A stretch of DNA of 64,000 bases from Minicystis rosea (GTDB lineage Bacteria > Myxococcota_A > Polyangia > Polyangiales > Polyangiaceae), in assembly GCA_001931535.1 (NCBI GenBank), contig CP016211.1, positions 3,314,501 to 3,378,500 on the forward strand, given 5' to 3'. The number at the start of each line of letters is the position of its first letter. Positions within the stretch are counted from its first letter, which is position 1. The notes beneath the pieces were generated by a model. That model was given only the letters and a program-made list of their open reading frames with translations, had not been told where the DNA came from and did not search any database. A program made the translations under genes and the position numbers. Of this stretch, positions 48,895 through 56,863 are shown piece after piece.

Positions 48895-50193
48895 TCAAGG
48901 AATGCAGGTCGCGTCCACGAGCCGCACCGCGAGGCGTTTGGTGGCGATCACCGGGCTCATCGCCTCGGCCCAACCGAAGGCCGCGCGGCCGCCGAAGGTC
49001 ACCAACGCGGGGGGGTCCTTCACGCCGGTGCCGCCCTCGGACACCTCGATGCCGCGGGCCGAAGGCGCGCCGCTGCCCGCGAGACGCGCCGTGAGGAGAC
49101 GTCCACCATCGGCGACCCAAGCGACGATCGGGGTCTCGTTGAGCGCGGACAGCGTGGCCCATTTGCCTTCGGCCACCGTCCAAATCGGTGACGCCGGACA
49201 GGCCGATGGATCGAGCCCGCGGGTGCGGATCTTGGTGCCTTCCATCCACATCGCCACGGCGCCCGTGGGCGTGACGGCGAGGGCCAGGCGCTCGCGCGGC
49301 GTGGGGCTCGCGGGCGCGATGGTGCACGCCGCGCCTTCCTTGCCGGCGGCGTCGAAGCGCGAGGCGACCAGCTTGTCGCCCTCGACCCACGCCACCAGCG
49401 TGCCCGTCGGTCCAGCGGCGATGGCCGGGCGATGCGGCTGCTTCGCGTGGTGCGTGACGCCCATCGCCTTGACCGAAGGCCCTTCCTCGGGCGCGAAGAC
49501 GAAGAGCCCGAGCTGCTGCCGATCGGCGCCGAAGGGCGCGGCCGCGAGCCCGCCGCCCGCGGGCCAGAGCCCGAGGGCCACGTCGGCGGCCACCTCGGCC
49601 GAGACCGCGCCGACATGCGCGATCTCCGGCGGCGGCAGAGGCTCGGTGCGCGGTCGCGCGAACGCGAGGCCCTTGTCGTCGAACCACACCACCGCGAACC
49701 CGCCGCCGCTCGCGAGCACCCGCGGCGGCACGTCGAGCGTGGTGACACCGACGCCGCGCGGGCGCGCGACCGGACGGCCATCCTTGTCGAAGGTGGCGAA
49801 CGCGATCTGCTCGTCGCGCTTGCCGCTGAGCTTGAGACGCCACACCGCGGCCACCACGTCGCCCTGCCCGGCGAGCGCGATCTCACCGCGCGTCTGGTAG
49901 CCCGCGACCTCGAAGGTCTGCGCGTGACACGCCTTCTCCGCCTTGGCGCCTGCGAACGTCGTGGGCGCGACGGCGCCCGGCGGCGGATCATCCGGAACCG
50001 CCGAGCCACGCGCGGGAGGCGTCGCCGGTGAGCCGGAGACGCTCGCCGGCACGACGGCTCCGCTCGCCGATCCGGCGGCGGGCGGCGCGCTCGTCGATGC
50101 CGAGGGCGATGGGTGATCGCCCCCACCACGCCCGCAGCTCGGCAGCGCGAGGAGCGCGAACAGCACGAGGAATGAAGGTCGTTGAGCGTTCAC
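48895..50193 (-). CDS. Lipoprotein, probable beta-propeller
   Basis: 432 residues. The signal MNAQRPSFLVLFALLALPSC has lipobox LPSC (Cys20). A Ser/Ala/Pro linker (about 25-75) leads to a domain with repeated blocks like GDVVAAVWRLKL, GGGFAVVWFDDKGLAFARP, GTLVAWVEGDKLVASRFD and GAVAMWMEGTKIRTRGLD, about 45-50 residues apart, as in surface-exposed beta-propellers. No catalytic motif is visible. Paralogous families of this kind are frequent in Polyangia. Confidence 0.8.
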   Translation of the reverse strand: MNAQRPSFLVLFALLALPSCGRGGGDHPSPSASTSAPPAAGSASGAVVPASVSGSPATPPARGSAVPDDPPPGAVAPTTFAGAKAEKACHAQTFEVAGYQTRGEIALAGQGDVVAAVWRLKLSGKRDEQIAFATFDKDGRPVARPRGVGVTTLDVPPRVLASGGGFAVVWFDDKGLAFARPRTEPLPPPEIAHVGAVSAEVAADVALGLWPAGGGLAAAPFGADRQQLGLFVFAPEEGPSVKAMGVTHHAKQPHRPAIAAGPTGTLVAWVEGDKLVASRFDAAGKEGAACTIAPASPTPRERLALAVTPTGAVAMWMEGTKIRTRGLDPSACPASPIWTVAEGKWATLSALNETPIVAWVADGGRLLTARLAGSGAPSARGIEVSEGGTGVKDPPALVTFGGRAAFGWAEAMSPVIATKRLAVRLVDATCIP

Positions 50194-50356
50194 GCAGCGG
50201 CCTGCCGCGGGCCCGAGGAGACGTGCTTCGTGGACCCGGGCACAGGAATACCCCAGGCAATGGTGGCCCCGCTAGTTCTCCGCGCTCGGAACGGCGGAAA
50301 ACGCCGCTGCGTCGCCGCCCGTCGCGAAAAATTCCGGTGAGCCTCGGGGATGCGCC

Positions 50357-50375
50357 CCATTGCCATGGGCAATGG
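50357..50375. terminator. Hairpin downstream of the small RHH operon
   Basis: CCATTGCC, loop ATG, GGCAATGG: a perfect 8-bp stem in the 265-bp gap between the small operon ending at 50,459 and the start of the lipoprotein gene at 50,193. No T tract. It may end the small operon or act near the lipoprotein promoter. Confidence 0.35.
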
Positions 50376-50458
50376 CCGCCGCACCGCTCGTGACGCGCAG
50401 AGCTCGCAATGAGAAGGCCACGGCGCTGCGCCGACGCTCGCGACGCACCCCGGTCACA

Positions 50459-50770
50459 TCATCGTCGCGTCACGTCGTCGTGGACGATGGCGATCTCCAC
50501 CATGGCCCGGCCCATTTCACGCGCTCGTTCGGTGACGAGGAGCCGCACCGCCTCGCCCCGTTCCGCGCGGCGGCGAAACTGATCGAGAACGAGCACCAGC
50601 TCGTTGAGCGTCTGAAAGACGGCCAAGCGCGCGTCCTCGTCCGGTGTGCGCGAAGCGCGTGACGGCATGCCGCCGCGCGCGAAGGCTCGCAGCACATCAC
50701 GAAGCGCGTGGAACGCAGGCGCTCCGAGGAGCCGCGGCGCATCCTCGGGGGCGCTGGAGCGCGACTTCAC
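50459..50770 (-). CDS. Small protein of unknown function, coupled to an RHH regulator
   Basis: 103 residues, Arg/Glu/Leu-rich and probably all-helical (ARLAVFQTLNELVLVLDQFR region), with no membrane segment. Its ATG overlaps the stop of the upstream RHH gene by 4 bp, so the two form a coupled pair like many small regulator/effector operons. No known toxin family was recognised. Confidence 0.6.
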   Translation of the reverse strand: MKSRSSAPEDAPRLLGAPAFHALRDVLRAFARGGMPSRASRTPDEDARLAVFQTLNELVLVLDQFRRRAERGEAVRLLVTERAREMGRAMVEIAIVHDDVTRR

Positions 50771-51093
50771 GAGCTCCCTCTTTCGCTGCCCGGTGCGCCG
50801 GCGTCGCTGCTCGAGCCAAGGTCCGCTGCGTGGGCTAAGACGCCTGGGTCCGGCGGCTCTGCTTCACGAGACGCACGAGGCGCACGAGACGCACGAGACG
50901 AGGGCGAGGGGCTCGGTGACAAGGGCTTGGTGGACGCATCACGCTCGGCGGCATCGAGCGCACCGGCGATGAGGGCGCGCACCACCGCAGCACGTGAGAC
51001 CGACCGCGCCGGATGAGCGGTGCGGAGCTTTTGGACGAGCAGATCGAGCCGCTCGACGACTTCTCTCGGGAGACGGACGACGGCACGTTTCAC
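50767..51093 (-). CDS. Ribbon-helix-helix (RHH) DNA-binding protein
   Basis: 108 residues from a GTG at 51,093. Residues 1-46 (MKRAVVRLPREVVERLDLLV, then SRAAVVRALIAGAL) fit an RHH fold: a beta strand with Arg/Val, then two helices. The tail is low-complexity Ser/Pro/Arg. It is divergent from another RHH gene at 51,200 with a perfect inverted repeat between them. A repressor or antitoxin role is inferred. Confidence 0.65.
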   Translation of the reverse strand: MKRAVVRLPREVVERLDLLVQKLRTAHPARSVSRAAVVRALIAGALDAAERDASTKPLSPSPSPSSRASRAPRASREAEPPDPGVLAHAADLGSSSDAGAPGSERGSS

Positions 51094-51108
51094 GACGGCG
51101 ACCTTACC

Positions 51109-51124
51109 ACATCGTCAACGATGT
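51109..51124. promoter_or_regulatory. Candidate operator between divergent RHH genes
   Basis: ACATCGT-CA-ACGATGT, a perfect 7-bp inverted repeat with a 2-bp spacer, 15 bp upstream of the minus-strand RHH start. It touches TATAAC (minus strand, 51,123-51,128), a possible -10 box. The surrounding 100 bp are unusually A+T-rich for this window. RHH proteins commonly autoregulate through such sites. Confidence 0.5.
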
Positions 51125-51199
51125 TATACAACGTTTCAAATCATTGAGCCCGAAACAACCCTTATGACGAACGTAACCTCTGGCTTACAGTGCAACACC

Positions 51200-51406
51200 A
51201 TGGCTACCAAGCACGTGGCCGTCCGGCTGGACGAGCAGACGCTGGCGCGGGTCGACGCGCTCATCCCCGTTCTCTCCACGCCTTGGCGTAAAGCGAAGCG
51301 CTCCGACGTGCTCCGCGCGCTCATCCACGCGGGCCTCGAGGTGCAGGACCGGACCGGGCCCGAGTGGCCGACGCGCGCCAAACGTCCGCGGCGTTCGCAC
51401 GCGTGA
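51200..51406 (+). CDS. Small ribbon-helix-helix DNA-binding protein
   Basis: 68 residues from the ATG at 51,200: MATKHVAVRLDEQTLARVDA, a strand (KHVAVRL) and two helices (EQTLARVDALIPVL; RSDVLRALIHAGL), then a basic tail ending RAKRPRRSHA that may aid DNA binding. An ATG at 51,164 would add 12 residues. It is transcribed away from the other RHH gene. Confidence 0.65.
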   Translation: MATKHVAVRLDEQTLARVDALIPVLSTPWRKAKRSDVLRALIHAGLEVQDRTGPEWPTRAKRPRRSHA

Positions 51407-51496
51407 TGGAGCGAACGCGCGCGCCGGAAGGCGGCGCGTCCGAGCGGGACGGCGGGCTCCGGCTTCTGGTACCGTACGCCGCCGAGGACGACGTCC

Positions 51497-51895
51497 ATGA
51501 GCGACAACGAGGCCAACGAGCAGGGGGAGCCGGCGTCGGAGCGCCGCGCGGATCCGCGTCATTTCGCGTGCTTTCCGGCGCACATCCAGCGCGCCGGCGG
51601 CTCGACGCGGATGGCGCTCATCCGTGATCTGAGCGTCTCGGGCGCGCTCCTCTTCACGCGGGAGAAGCTCGTCGTCGGCAGCGAGATCCTCCTCAACCTC
51701 TACCTCACCGAGGACATGAACCAGGTGCACCGCGTGGCGGCGTACGTGGTGCGGGTCACGCCGCTCTCGGGCAAGCGCGCGGAGGTCTGGCACCACAGCA
51801 CCGCGGTGCAGTTCGTGGCGCCGCTCTCCGACTGCGAGGCCGAGATCAAAGAGATCGCCGCGCGGCAGGAAGCGCTGGGCGTCCCGCGGGATTGA
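51497..51895 (+). CDS. PilZ-domain c-di-GMP receptor protein
   Basis: 132 residues, essentially one PilZ domain. The two ligand motifs are present: RxxxR as Arg17-ADP-Arg21 and DxSxxG as Asp44-L-Ser46-V-S-Gly49. It should bind c-di-GMP and act as a small adaptor, for example in motility or exopolysaccharide control; the partner is unknown. A GAGG lies 9 bases before the ATG. Confidence 0.9.
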   Translation: MSDNEANEQGEPASERRADPRHFACFPAHIQRAGGSTRMALIRDLSVSGALLFTREKLVVGSEILLNLYLTEDMNQVHRVAAYVVRVTPLSGKRAEVWHHSTAVQFVAPLSDCEAEIKEIAARQEALGVPRD

Positions 51896-51911
51896 GGCGC
51901 GGGCGCCCGGG

Positions 51912-51927
51912 CCGAGCGCAGGCTCGG
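51912..51927. terminator. Small hairpin downstream of the PilZ gene
   Basis: CCGAGC, loop GCAG, GCTCGG: a 6-bp stem 16 bp after the PilZ stop, within a very GC-rich gap before alaS. No T tract; weak candidate. Confidence 0.3.
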
Positions 51928-52077
51928 GGCGACGATCCTTCGCGCGACGCGCAGCGCGGAGCGGTCAGCGACGGCGCCCCGCAGCGCGCATGATCCCGGC
52001 GTGATCGGACCGGCCGGAGCGGACGGGCGCGGCCGGCTCCCCGTCGGTGAGCGATCATGCTAGAGCGACGCGCTCCT

Positions 52078-54828
52078 ATGACCACGTCCGTCGCCAAAGC
52101 CTCCGAGAACCCCAGCTCCGATCTGGTCCGCAAGACCTTCCTCGACTTCTTCGCCGCGCGGAACCACGAGGCCTGCGCGAGCGCGCCGATCATCCCGCAG
52201 AACGACCCGACGTTGATGTTCACCAACGCCGGCATGGTCCCCTTCAAGGACGTGTTCACGGGCAAGGATCAGCGGCCCTACAAGCGGGCGACCTCGAGCC
52301 AGAAGTGCATCCGCATCAGCGGCAAGCACAACGATCTGGAGAACGTCGGTGTCACCGCCCGGCACCACACGTTCTTCGAGATGCTCGGCAACTTCTCGTT
52401 CGGCGACTACTTCAAGGAGGACGCGATCGCCTTCGCCTGGGAGCTCCTCACGAAGGTGTACGAGATCCCGGCGAGCCGGCTCGTCATCACCGTGTTCAAG
52501 GGCGAGGACGGGCTCCCTGCCGACGACGAGGCGGCCGCGATCTGGCGCAAGGTGACGGGCTTCGGCGACGACCGCATCCTCCGCCTCGGCAGGGACGACA
52601 ACTTCTGGACGATGGGCGACACGGGCCCGTGCGGGCCGTGCTCGGAGATCCACTTCTTCCACGGCAACGAGCCCGATCTCGCGCGCTTCGGCGAGGAGCC
52701 GCGGCTCGACGGATCGGGCTGGACCGAGATCTGGAACCTGGTCTTCATGCAGTTCGATCGCGCCACCAAGGACGCGCCGCTCGTGGCGCTCCCCGCGCCC
52801 AGCATCGACACCGGCATGGGCCTCGAGCGCGTGGCCTGCGTGCTCCAGGGCGTGACGTCGAACTACGACACCGATCTCCTCCGCCCGCTCGTGGAGAAGG
52901 CTGCGGCCATCTCCGGCAAGAAGTACGGCGGCACGTTGGAGAACGACGACGTGTCGATGCGCGTCATCGCGGACCACGCGCGCACCACGGCCTTCCTCAT
53001 GGCCGAAGGCATCCTCCCCGATCGCGCCAAGCGCGAGTACGTGCTCCGCCGCGTGATGCGCCGGGCCATCCGCCACGGCGAGCGGCTCGGTATCGAGCGT
53101 CCGTTCCTCCACGAGGTGGCGCTCGAGGTGGTCGACCGCATGGGCGCGGTCTACCCCGAGCTGCGCGATCGCCGCGACCTCATCGCGCGCGTCACCGAGG
53201 ACGAAGAGATCCGCTTCCGGGCCACGCTCAAGCGCGGCCTCAAGATCCTCGAGGAGCGCTTCGAGGACCTGGAGAAGAAGGGCGAGAAGACGCTGTCGCC
53301 CGAGCAGGCCGCGGACCTCTACACGACCTACGGCTTCCCCGTGGACCTGACCGAGGTCATCTGTCGCGAGCACGGCGTCTCCGTCGACGTGAAGGCCGCC
53401 AGCAAGATCGTGCGACCCGAGGACGAGGAGAAGGCGCACGGCGACATCAACGCCGAGGAGAAGGTCGATCCCGCGTACCACGCGGCGCGCACCAAGCTCG
53501 GCAAGCCGGTGACCTTCACGGGCTACGAGCGCGAGAACGGCGACAGCACCATCTCCGTGATCCTGAAGGTGGAAGAGGGCAAGGACGGCGCGGTGACGCG
53601 CTCGCTCGTGGACCGCGCCGAGGCCGGTACGAAGGTCGAGATCGTCGTGCCCGTGACGCCGTTCTACGGCGAGAGCGGCGGCCAGGTCGGCGACGTCGGC
53701 ACCATCACGGCGAACGGCGTGCGCGTCGAGATCACCGACACGCAGAAGCCGCTGACGGGCCTCGTGGTGCACCAGGGCGTGGTGAAGGAAGGCGCGATCG
53801 CGGTGGGCGACGCCGTCCGGCTCGAGGTCGATCACGCCGCGCGCTCGTCCACGCGCCGCAACCACTCGGCGACGCACGTGCTGCACTGGGCGCTCCGCAC
53901 CGTGCTCGGCGAGCACGCGCAGCAGAAGGGCTCGCGCGTGGGCCCGGACATCCTCCGCTTCGACTTCACGCACAACAAGCCGCTGACCACGGACGAGATG
54001 CAGAAGATCGAAGACCTCGTGAACCAGAAGGTGCTCGTGAACGCGCCGGTGGTGACCGAGATCCTCACCATGGATGAAGCGAAGAAGCGCGGCGCCATGG
54101 CCATCTTCGAGGAGAAGTACGGCGACACCGTCCGCATGTTGACCATGACCCCCGAGGTCGTGGAGCTCTGCGGCGGCACCCACGCGCGCGCGCTCGGCGA
54201 CATCGGGTTGTTCAAGATCACGAGCGAAGGCGGCGTCGCGGCCGGCGTGCGCCGCATCTTCGCGGCCACGGGCCTCAATGCGCTCCACCACGTGCGCGAG
54301 CTGGAAGGTGAGCTCGGCCGCGCCCGCGCGGCGGTGAAGGGCGGCGATCTGGTGGACAAGATCACCCGCCTCGTGGCCCACGAGCGCGAACTGGAGAAGA
54401 AGGTCGCGGACCTCGATCGCAAGCTCCTCGAAGGCGGCAGCAGCGGCACCAACGGCGGCGGCATCGACGCGTGGCTCGCCGAGGCGCGCGACATCAAGGG
54501 CGTGAAGGTGCTCGCCAAGCGCGCGCCCGACGGCACGCAGGCCGGCCCGCTCCGCGACTACGCGGAGAAGCTGCGCGACAAGCTCGGCGGCAAGGCGGCT
54601 GTGCTGCTCGCGGCGGCGACCGATGGGAAGGCGACGCTCGCGGTGATGGTCAGCAAGGAGGCCACCGCGTCGCTCAAGGCGGGTGACTTGATCAAGAGCG
54701 TGGCCGCCCTCGTGGGCGGCAAGGGCGGCGGGCGGCCCGACATGGCGCAGGCCGGCGGCCCGGACGTCGGTCAGATCGACGCGGCCGTGGCGGCGACGTA
54801 CGACGAGGCGACGAAGCTGATCCCGTGA
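52078..54828 (+). CDS. alaS: Alanyl-tRNA synthetase
   Basis: 916 residues from the ATG at 52,078 (MTTSVAKASENPSSDLVRKT); an in-frame ATG at 52,057 would add seven residues. Class II catalytic core with FTNAGMVPFKDVF, RHHTFFEMLGNFSFGDYF and DTGMGLERVACVLQG. The editing domain carries HSATHVLH near 595 and CGGTHARALGDIG near 698, the Zn-binding set that clears mischarged Ser/Gly. A C-terminal DHHA1 domain ends the protein. It charges tRNA-Ala in the cytosol. An essential single gene with its own terminator. Confidence 0.98.
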   Translation: MTTSVAKASENPSSDLVRKTFLDFFAARNHEACASAPIIPQNDPTLMFTNAGMVPFKDVFTGKDQRPYKRATSSQKCIRISGKHNDLENVGVTARHHTFFEMLGNFSFGDYFKEDAIAFAWELLTKVYEIPASRLVITVFKGEDGLPADDEAAAIWRKVTGFGDDRILRLGRDDNFWTMGDTGPCGPCSEIHFFHGNEPDLARFGEEPRLDGSGWTEIWNLVFMQFDRATKDAPLVALPAPSIDTGMGLERVACVLQGVTSNYDTDLLRPLVEKAAAISGKKYGGTLENDDVSMRVIADHARTTAFLMAEGILPDRAKREYVLRRVMRRAIRHGERLGIERPFLHEVALEVVDRMGAVYPELRDRRDLIARVTEDEEIRFRATLKRGLKILEERFEDLEKKGEKTLSPEQAADLYTTYGFPVDLTEVICREHGVSVDVKAASKIVRPEDEEKAHGDINAEEKVDPAYHAARTKLGKPVTFTGYERENGDSTISVILKVEEGKDGAVTRSLVDRAEAGTKVEIVVPVTPFYGESGGQVGDVGTITANGVRVEITDTQKPLTGLVVHQGVVKEGAIAVGDAVRLEVDHAARSSTRRNHSATHVLHWALRTVLGEHAQQKGSRVGPDILRFDFTHNKPLTTDEMQKIEDLVNQKVLVNAPVVTEILTMDEAKKRGAMAIFEEKYGDTVRMLTMTPEVVELCGGTHARALGDIGLFKITSEGGVAAGVRRIFAATGLNALHHVRELEGELGRARAAVKGGDLVDKITRLVAHERELEKKVADLDRKLLEGGSSGTNGGGIDAWLAEARDIKGVKVLAKRAPDGTQAGPLRDYAEKLRDKLGGKAAVLLAAATDGKATLAVMVSKEATASLKAGDLIKSVAALVGGKGGGRPDMAQAGGPDVGQIDAAVAATYDEATKLIP

Positions 54829-54865
54829 GCTGATCGGTAGGCGCCGCGACGCCGGCGCGTCGAAG

Positions 54866-54898
54866 AAGGCGCAGGGGCCTCATCCCTGCGCCTTTTTT
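54866..54898 (+). terminator. Intrinsic terminator of alaS
   Basis: GGCGCAGGG / CCCTGCGCC 9-bp perfect stem, flanked by AA and followed by TTTTTT, starting 38 bp after the alaS stop. It is the only hairpin with a clear T run that I found in the window. Confidence 0.92.
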
Positions 54899-54956
54899 CA
54901 TGTCCGGGTGCGCATCGCGTCCCCGCGTGCTCGCACCCGCAACACCCGACGCGGCG

Positions 54957-55448
54957 CTACGGCGTGCCGCCGCCCTCTCCCTTGGCGGCGTCCTTGGCCT
55001 TCTCCTTGGTGGCGGCGGCCTTGGCGCCGGGGCCGTACTGGTAGTCGTGCAACGCGGCGAAGGGGCCGAGCACCTCGCCGGCGCTGGGCGAGCGATCGGC
55101 GCGGCGGCGCACCTGGGCGGCCATCTCCGCGAGGATGGTGCCGATGTCGTGCCGCCGTAGGAGGCGCGCCTCCCGGAGGAGCTCGGCCATCTTGTCGGCG
55201 GCGGGGAGCACCTCACCGATGCGCTCGTCCTCCGCGAAGACGGCCCGGAGACGCTCGATCTCCTTGGGGTTGATGCCCGCTCGCTCGACGTCCTCCGGCT
55301 TGAGGTTGAGGACCTGTTTCACCGCCTGTTCGAAGCCGTCGCGGACCTTGGTGAGCTTCAGGATCTGCTCGGGGGTGATGTCGGTGGCCTTCACATCGCT
55401 CGCGTCGATGTGCAGCTCCCCCGGCACCGGGCGCTTGGGGTCGTTCAT
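54957..55448 (-). CDS. Uncharacterised helical protein
   Basis: 163 residues from the ATG at 55,448, chosen for the strong AGGAGG 5 bp upstream. A conserved-looking N-terminus MNDPKRPVPGELHIDASDVK is followed by helices (TPEQILKLTKVRDGFEQAVK; PKEIERLRAVFAEDERIGE; ADKMAELLREARLLRRHDIG) and a low-complexity Lys/Ala/Gly tail. No signal peptide or membrane segment. Family unknown; possibly a small structural or scaffold protein. It converges on the alaS terminator. Confidence 0.75.
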   Translation of the reverse strand: MNDPKRPVPGELHIDASDVKATDITPEQILKLTKVRDGFEQAVKQVLNLKPEDVERAGINPKEIERLRAVFAEDERIGEVLPAADKMAELLREARLLRRHDIGTILAEMAAQVRRRADRSPSAGEVLGPFAALHDYQYGPGAKAAATKEKAKDAAKGEGGGTP

Positions 55449-55545
55449 GGTTCCCTCCTGTCGACGCTGCGCCGCACGACCGCGGCGCGTCCGTCGGCGA
55501 GAGAGACGCACGGACACGCAAGGCCATTCCACGAAGGCCGAGCGT

Positions 55546-55625
55546 GTATTGCGATAGGCCCCGAGGAGTATCCCGATAGGCCCCAAAGCGTATTCCGATC
55601 GGCCTCGGAGGTATGCGGATGGGGG
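55546..55625. repeat. Imperfect tandem repeat, four units of about 21 bp
   Basis: Units begin GTATTGCGATAGGCCCCGAG, GTATCCCGATAGGCCCCAAA, GTATTCCGATCGGCCTCGGA and GTATGCGGATGGGGGTGAAG, spaced 22, 22 and 21 bp. The first two differ at only a few bases. Position about 100 bp upstream of the 55,448 start could make them protein-binding iterons, or they may be decayed sequence. Confidence 0.55.
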
Positions 55626-55679
55626 TGAAGAGGACGCGCAGGAGGTGGGCGTATGGCCGCCTGGTCTTGGAGACTGGTG

Positions 55680-55902
55680 AGATGGGAGCGACGAGGAGGC
55701 CAATGCGCGTGGAGGATCGGTGGATCGGCGCGGCGAGGATGGGGATGAGCGAGGAGGGCCGCCGGATCGGGAGCGAGATCACCAGCGTCAACGTGAGTCG
55801 CTGGCCGCTTGGGGACGGCGGGTATGGGAGACGGATGAGAGGCTGATGGCAGGAGGGCGGAGAAGATGGGAATGGGCGCCGCGAGGATGGGAATGAGCGG
55901 CC
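55680..55902. repeat. Dispersed direct repeat GGCGAGGATGGGAATGAGCG
   Basis: Copies near 55,726-55,752 (CGGCGCGGCGAGGATGGGGA then TGAGCG) and 55,873-55,900 (GGGCGCCGCGAGGATGGGAA then TGAGCG), with a weaker copy near 55,681-55,706. Confidence 0.4.
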
Positions 55903-55953
55903 GGTTCATCGGGACGGTGTTTGCACAGCGCGCCCTGGTTCCGGCGGCGTGGT

Positions 55954-56766
55954 CTACGAGCTCGCGGGGGGCCACACGAGTGAGCTCAGAGGAAGCATGC
56001 AGAAGGCCTGGGCACGACGCTCCAGGGTCGAGGCAAAGCCTCTGAACGTCTTGACCGTCGCGGAGAGGATGAACGCGGCGACCGATCGCAGGTCGGCGTC
56101 CATCACCCGCACGTCCATCTCGTAGAACCCTCGCGGCGAGAGCGTGATCTCGAGCTTCGTCGGCGTGAGCGAGACCAGATCATCATACGAGGGCACGTGG
56201 ACCGGCGGCGCGGTGCGCATGATGCTCGTCCGCACGTCCACGTCCCAGATGACGCGGGTATCCCGCGCGCTCTGGATGAGCGTGCCCTCGGCGTCCGAGA
56301 GAGAGACGAAGAGCTTGAATCCGGTCGTGGGATCGCGGTGCGACGCCGAGTTGCCCGGGCTCAGGGTGTACGTGTTGAACAGGTACGGGACTACCGCCGC
56401 GCTCGCGTCGAGGCGAGCGAGATCGGTAGGCTTGCCAGCGTCGACGATGGCTTGTCCCCGAGCCTGGCCATCGCTCACGGAAACGAACAACGTGTAGGGG
56501 ACGGCTTGCCAACGGGCCTTGGGCATCACCGAGAGCAAGTACAACCCGGGAATGTTCAACGGGCTCACCTTGATGGTGGTCGGCACCGCCGGCGGATAAA
56601 CGGCGGCGTCCCCCGGACCGATCTGCACGGTGAAGTTGGGCTGCGCGAGGCCGGTGCGTGGTAGACCGTTCGCGTCCGTCACCGAGACGATCAGCCGAAA
56701 AGGCCGGAATTCGCCGGTGTTCAACGAGGAGAGGTTGGCGGACGCCTGGACCGTCAAAGCACTCAT
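55954..56766 (-). CDS. Uncharacterised beta-rich protein (Ig-like)
   Basis: 270 residues from the ATG at 56,766 (MSALTVQASANLSSLNTGEF). No signal peptide. Alternating strands throughout (RPFRLIVSVTDANGLPRTGL, PYTLFVSVSDGQARG, FKLFVSLSDAEGTLIQSA, LEITLSPRGFYEMDVRVM) suggest two or three Ig-like sandwiches; the VSVTDANGLP block resembles invasin-type domains. Each block holds a 'VSV(T/S)D' strand. Function unknown. Same strand as the efflux genes upstream, 97 bp away. Confidence 0.75.
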   Translation of the reverse strand: MSALTVQASANLSSLNTGEFRPFRLIVSVTDANGLPRTGLAQPNFTVQIGPGDAAVYPPAVPTTIKVSPLNIPGLYLLSVMPKARWQAVPYTLFVSVSDGQARGQAIVDAGKPTDLARLDASAAVVPYLFNTYTLSPGNSASHRDPTTGFKLFVSLSDAEGTLIQSARDTRVIWDVDVRTSIMRTAPPVHVPSYDDLVSLTPTKLEITLSPRGFYEMDVRVMDADLRSVAAFILSATVKTFRGFASTLERRAQAFCMLPLSSLVWPPASS

Positions 56767-56863
56767 CGTACGATCGTAACGAGGAGTGGCAGGGTGGCAG
56801 TCGGGGCTGCCCCGATCGCTTACGCGGGAGGCAAGATGGGCGCACAGCAAACAGCTGTGGCTC

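Larger units (their letters stand above)
55449..55953. other. Repeat-rich gap without a convincing gene
   Basis: 505 bp. Short frames exist on both strands but have odd repeated composition and no good start. The stretch holds two repeat families (55,546-55,625 and 55,680-55,902) and must include the promoter for the gene ending at 54,957. Confidence 0.5.

Noticed and set aside
52060..54381. A 773-residue minus-strand frame opposite alaS
   Set aside because: It is the mirror of the alaS codon bias (His/Arg/Val/Glu-rich), with no domain.
55445..55975. Possible Pro/His-rich protein on the minus strand in the repeat-rich gap
   Set aside because: It results from repeats read in frame, lacks a ribosome site and overlaps the strong AGGAGG-led start at 55,448.
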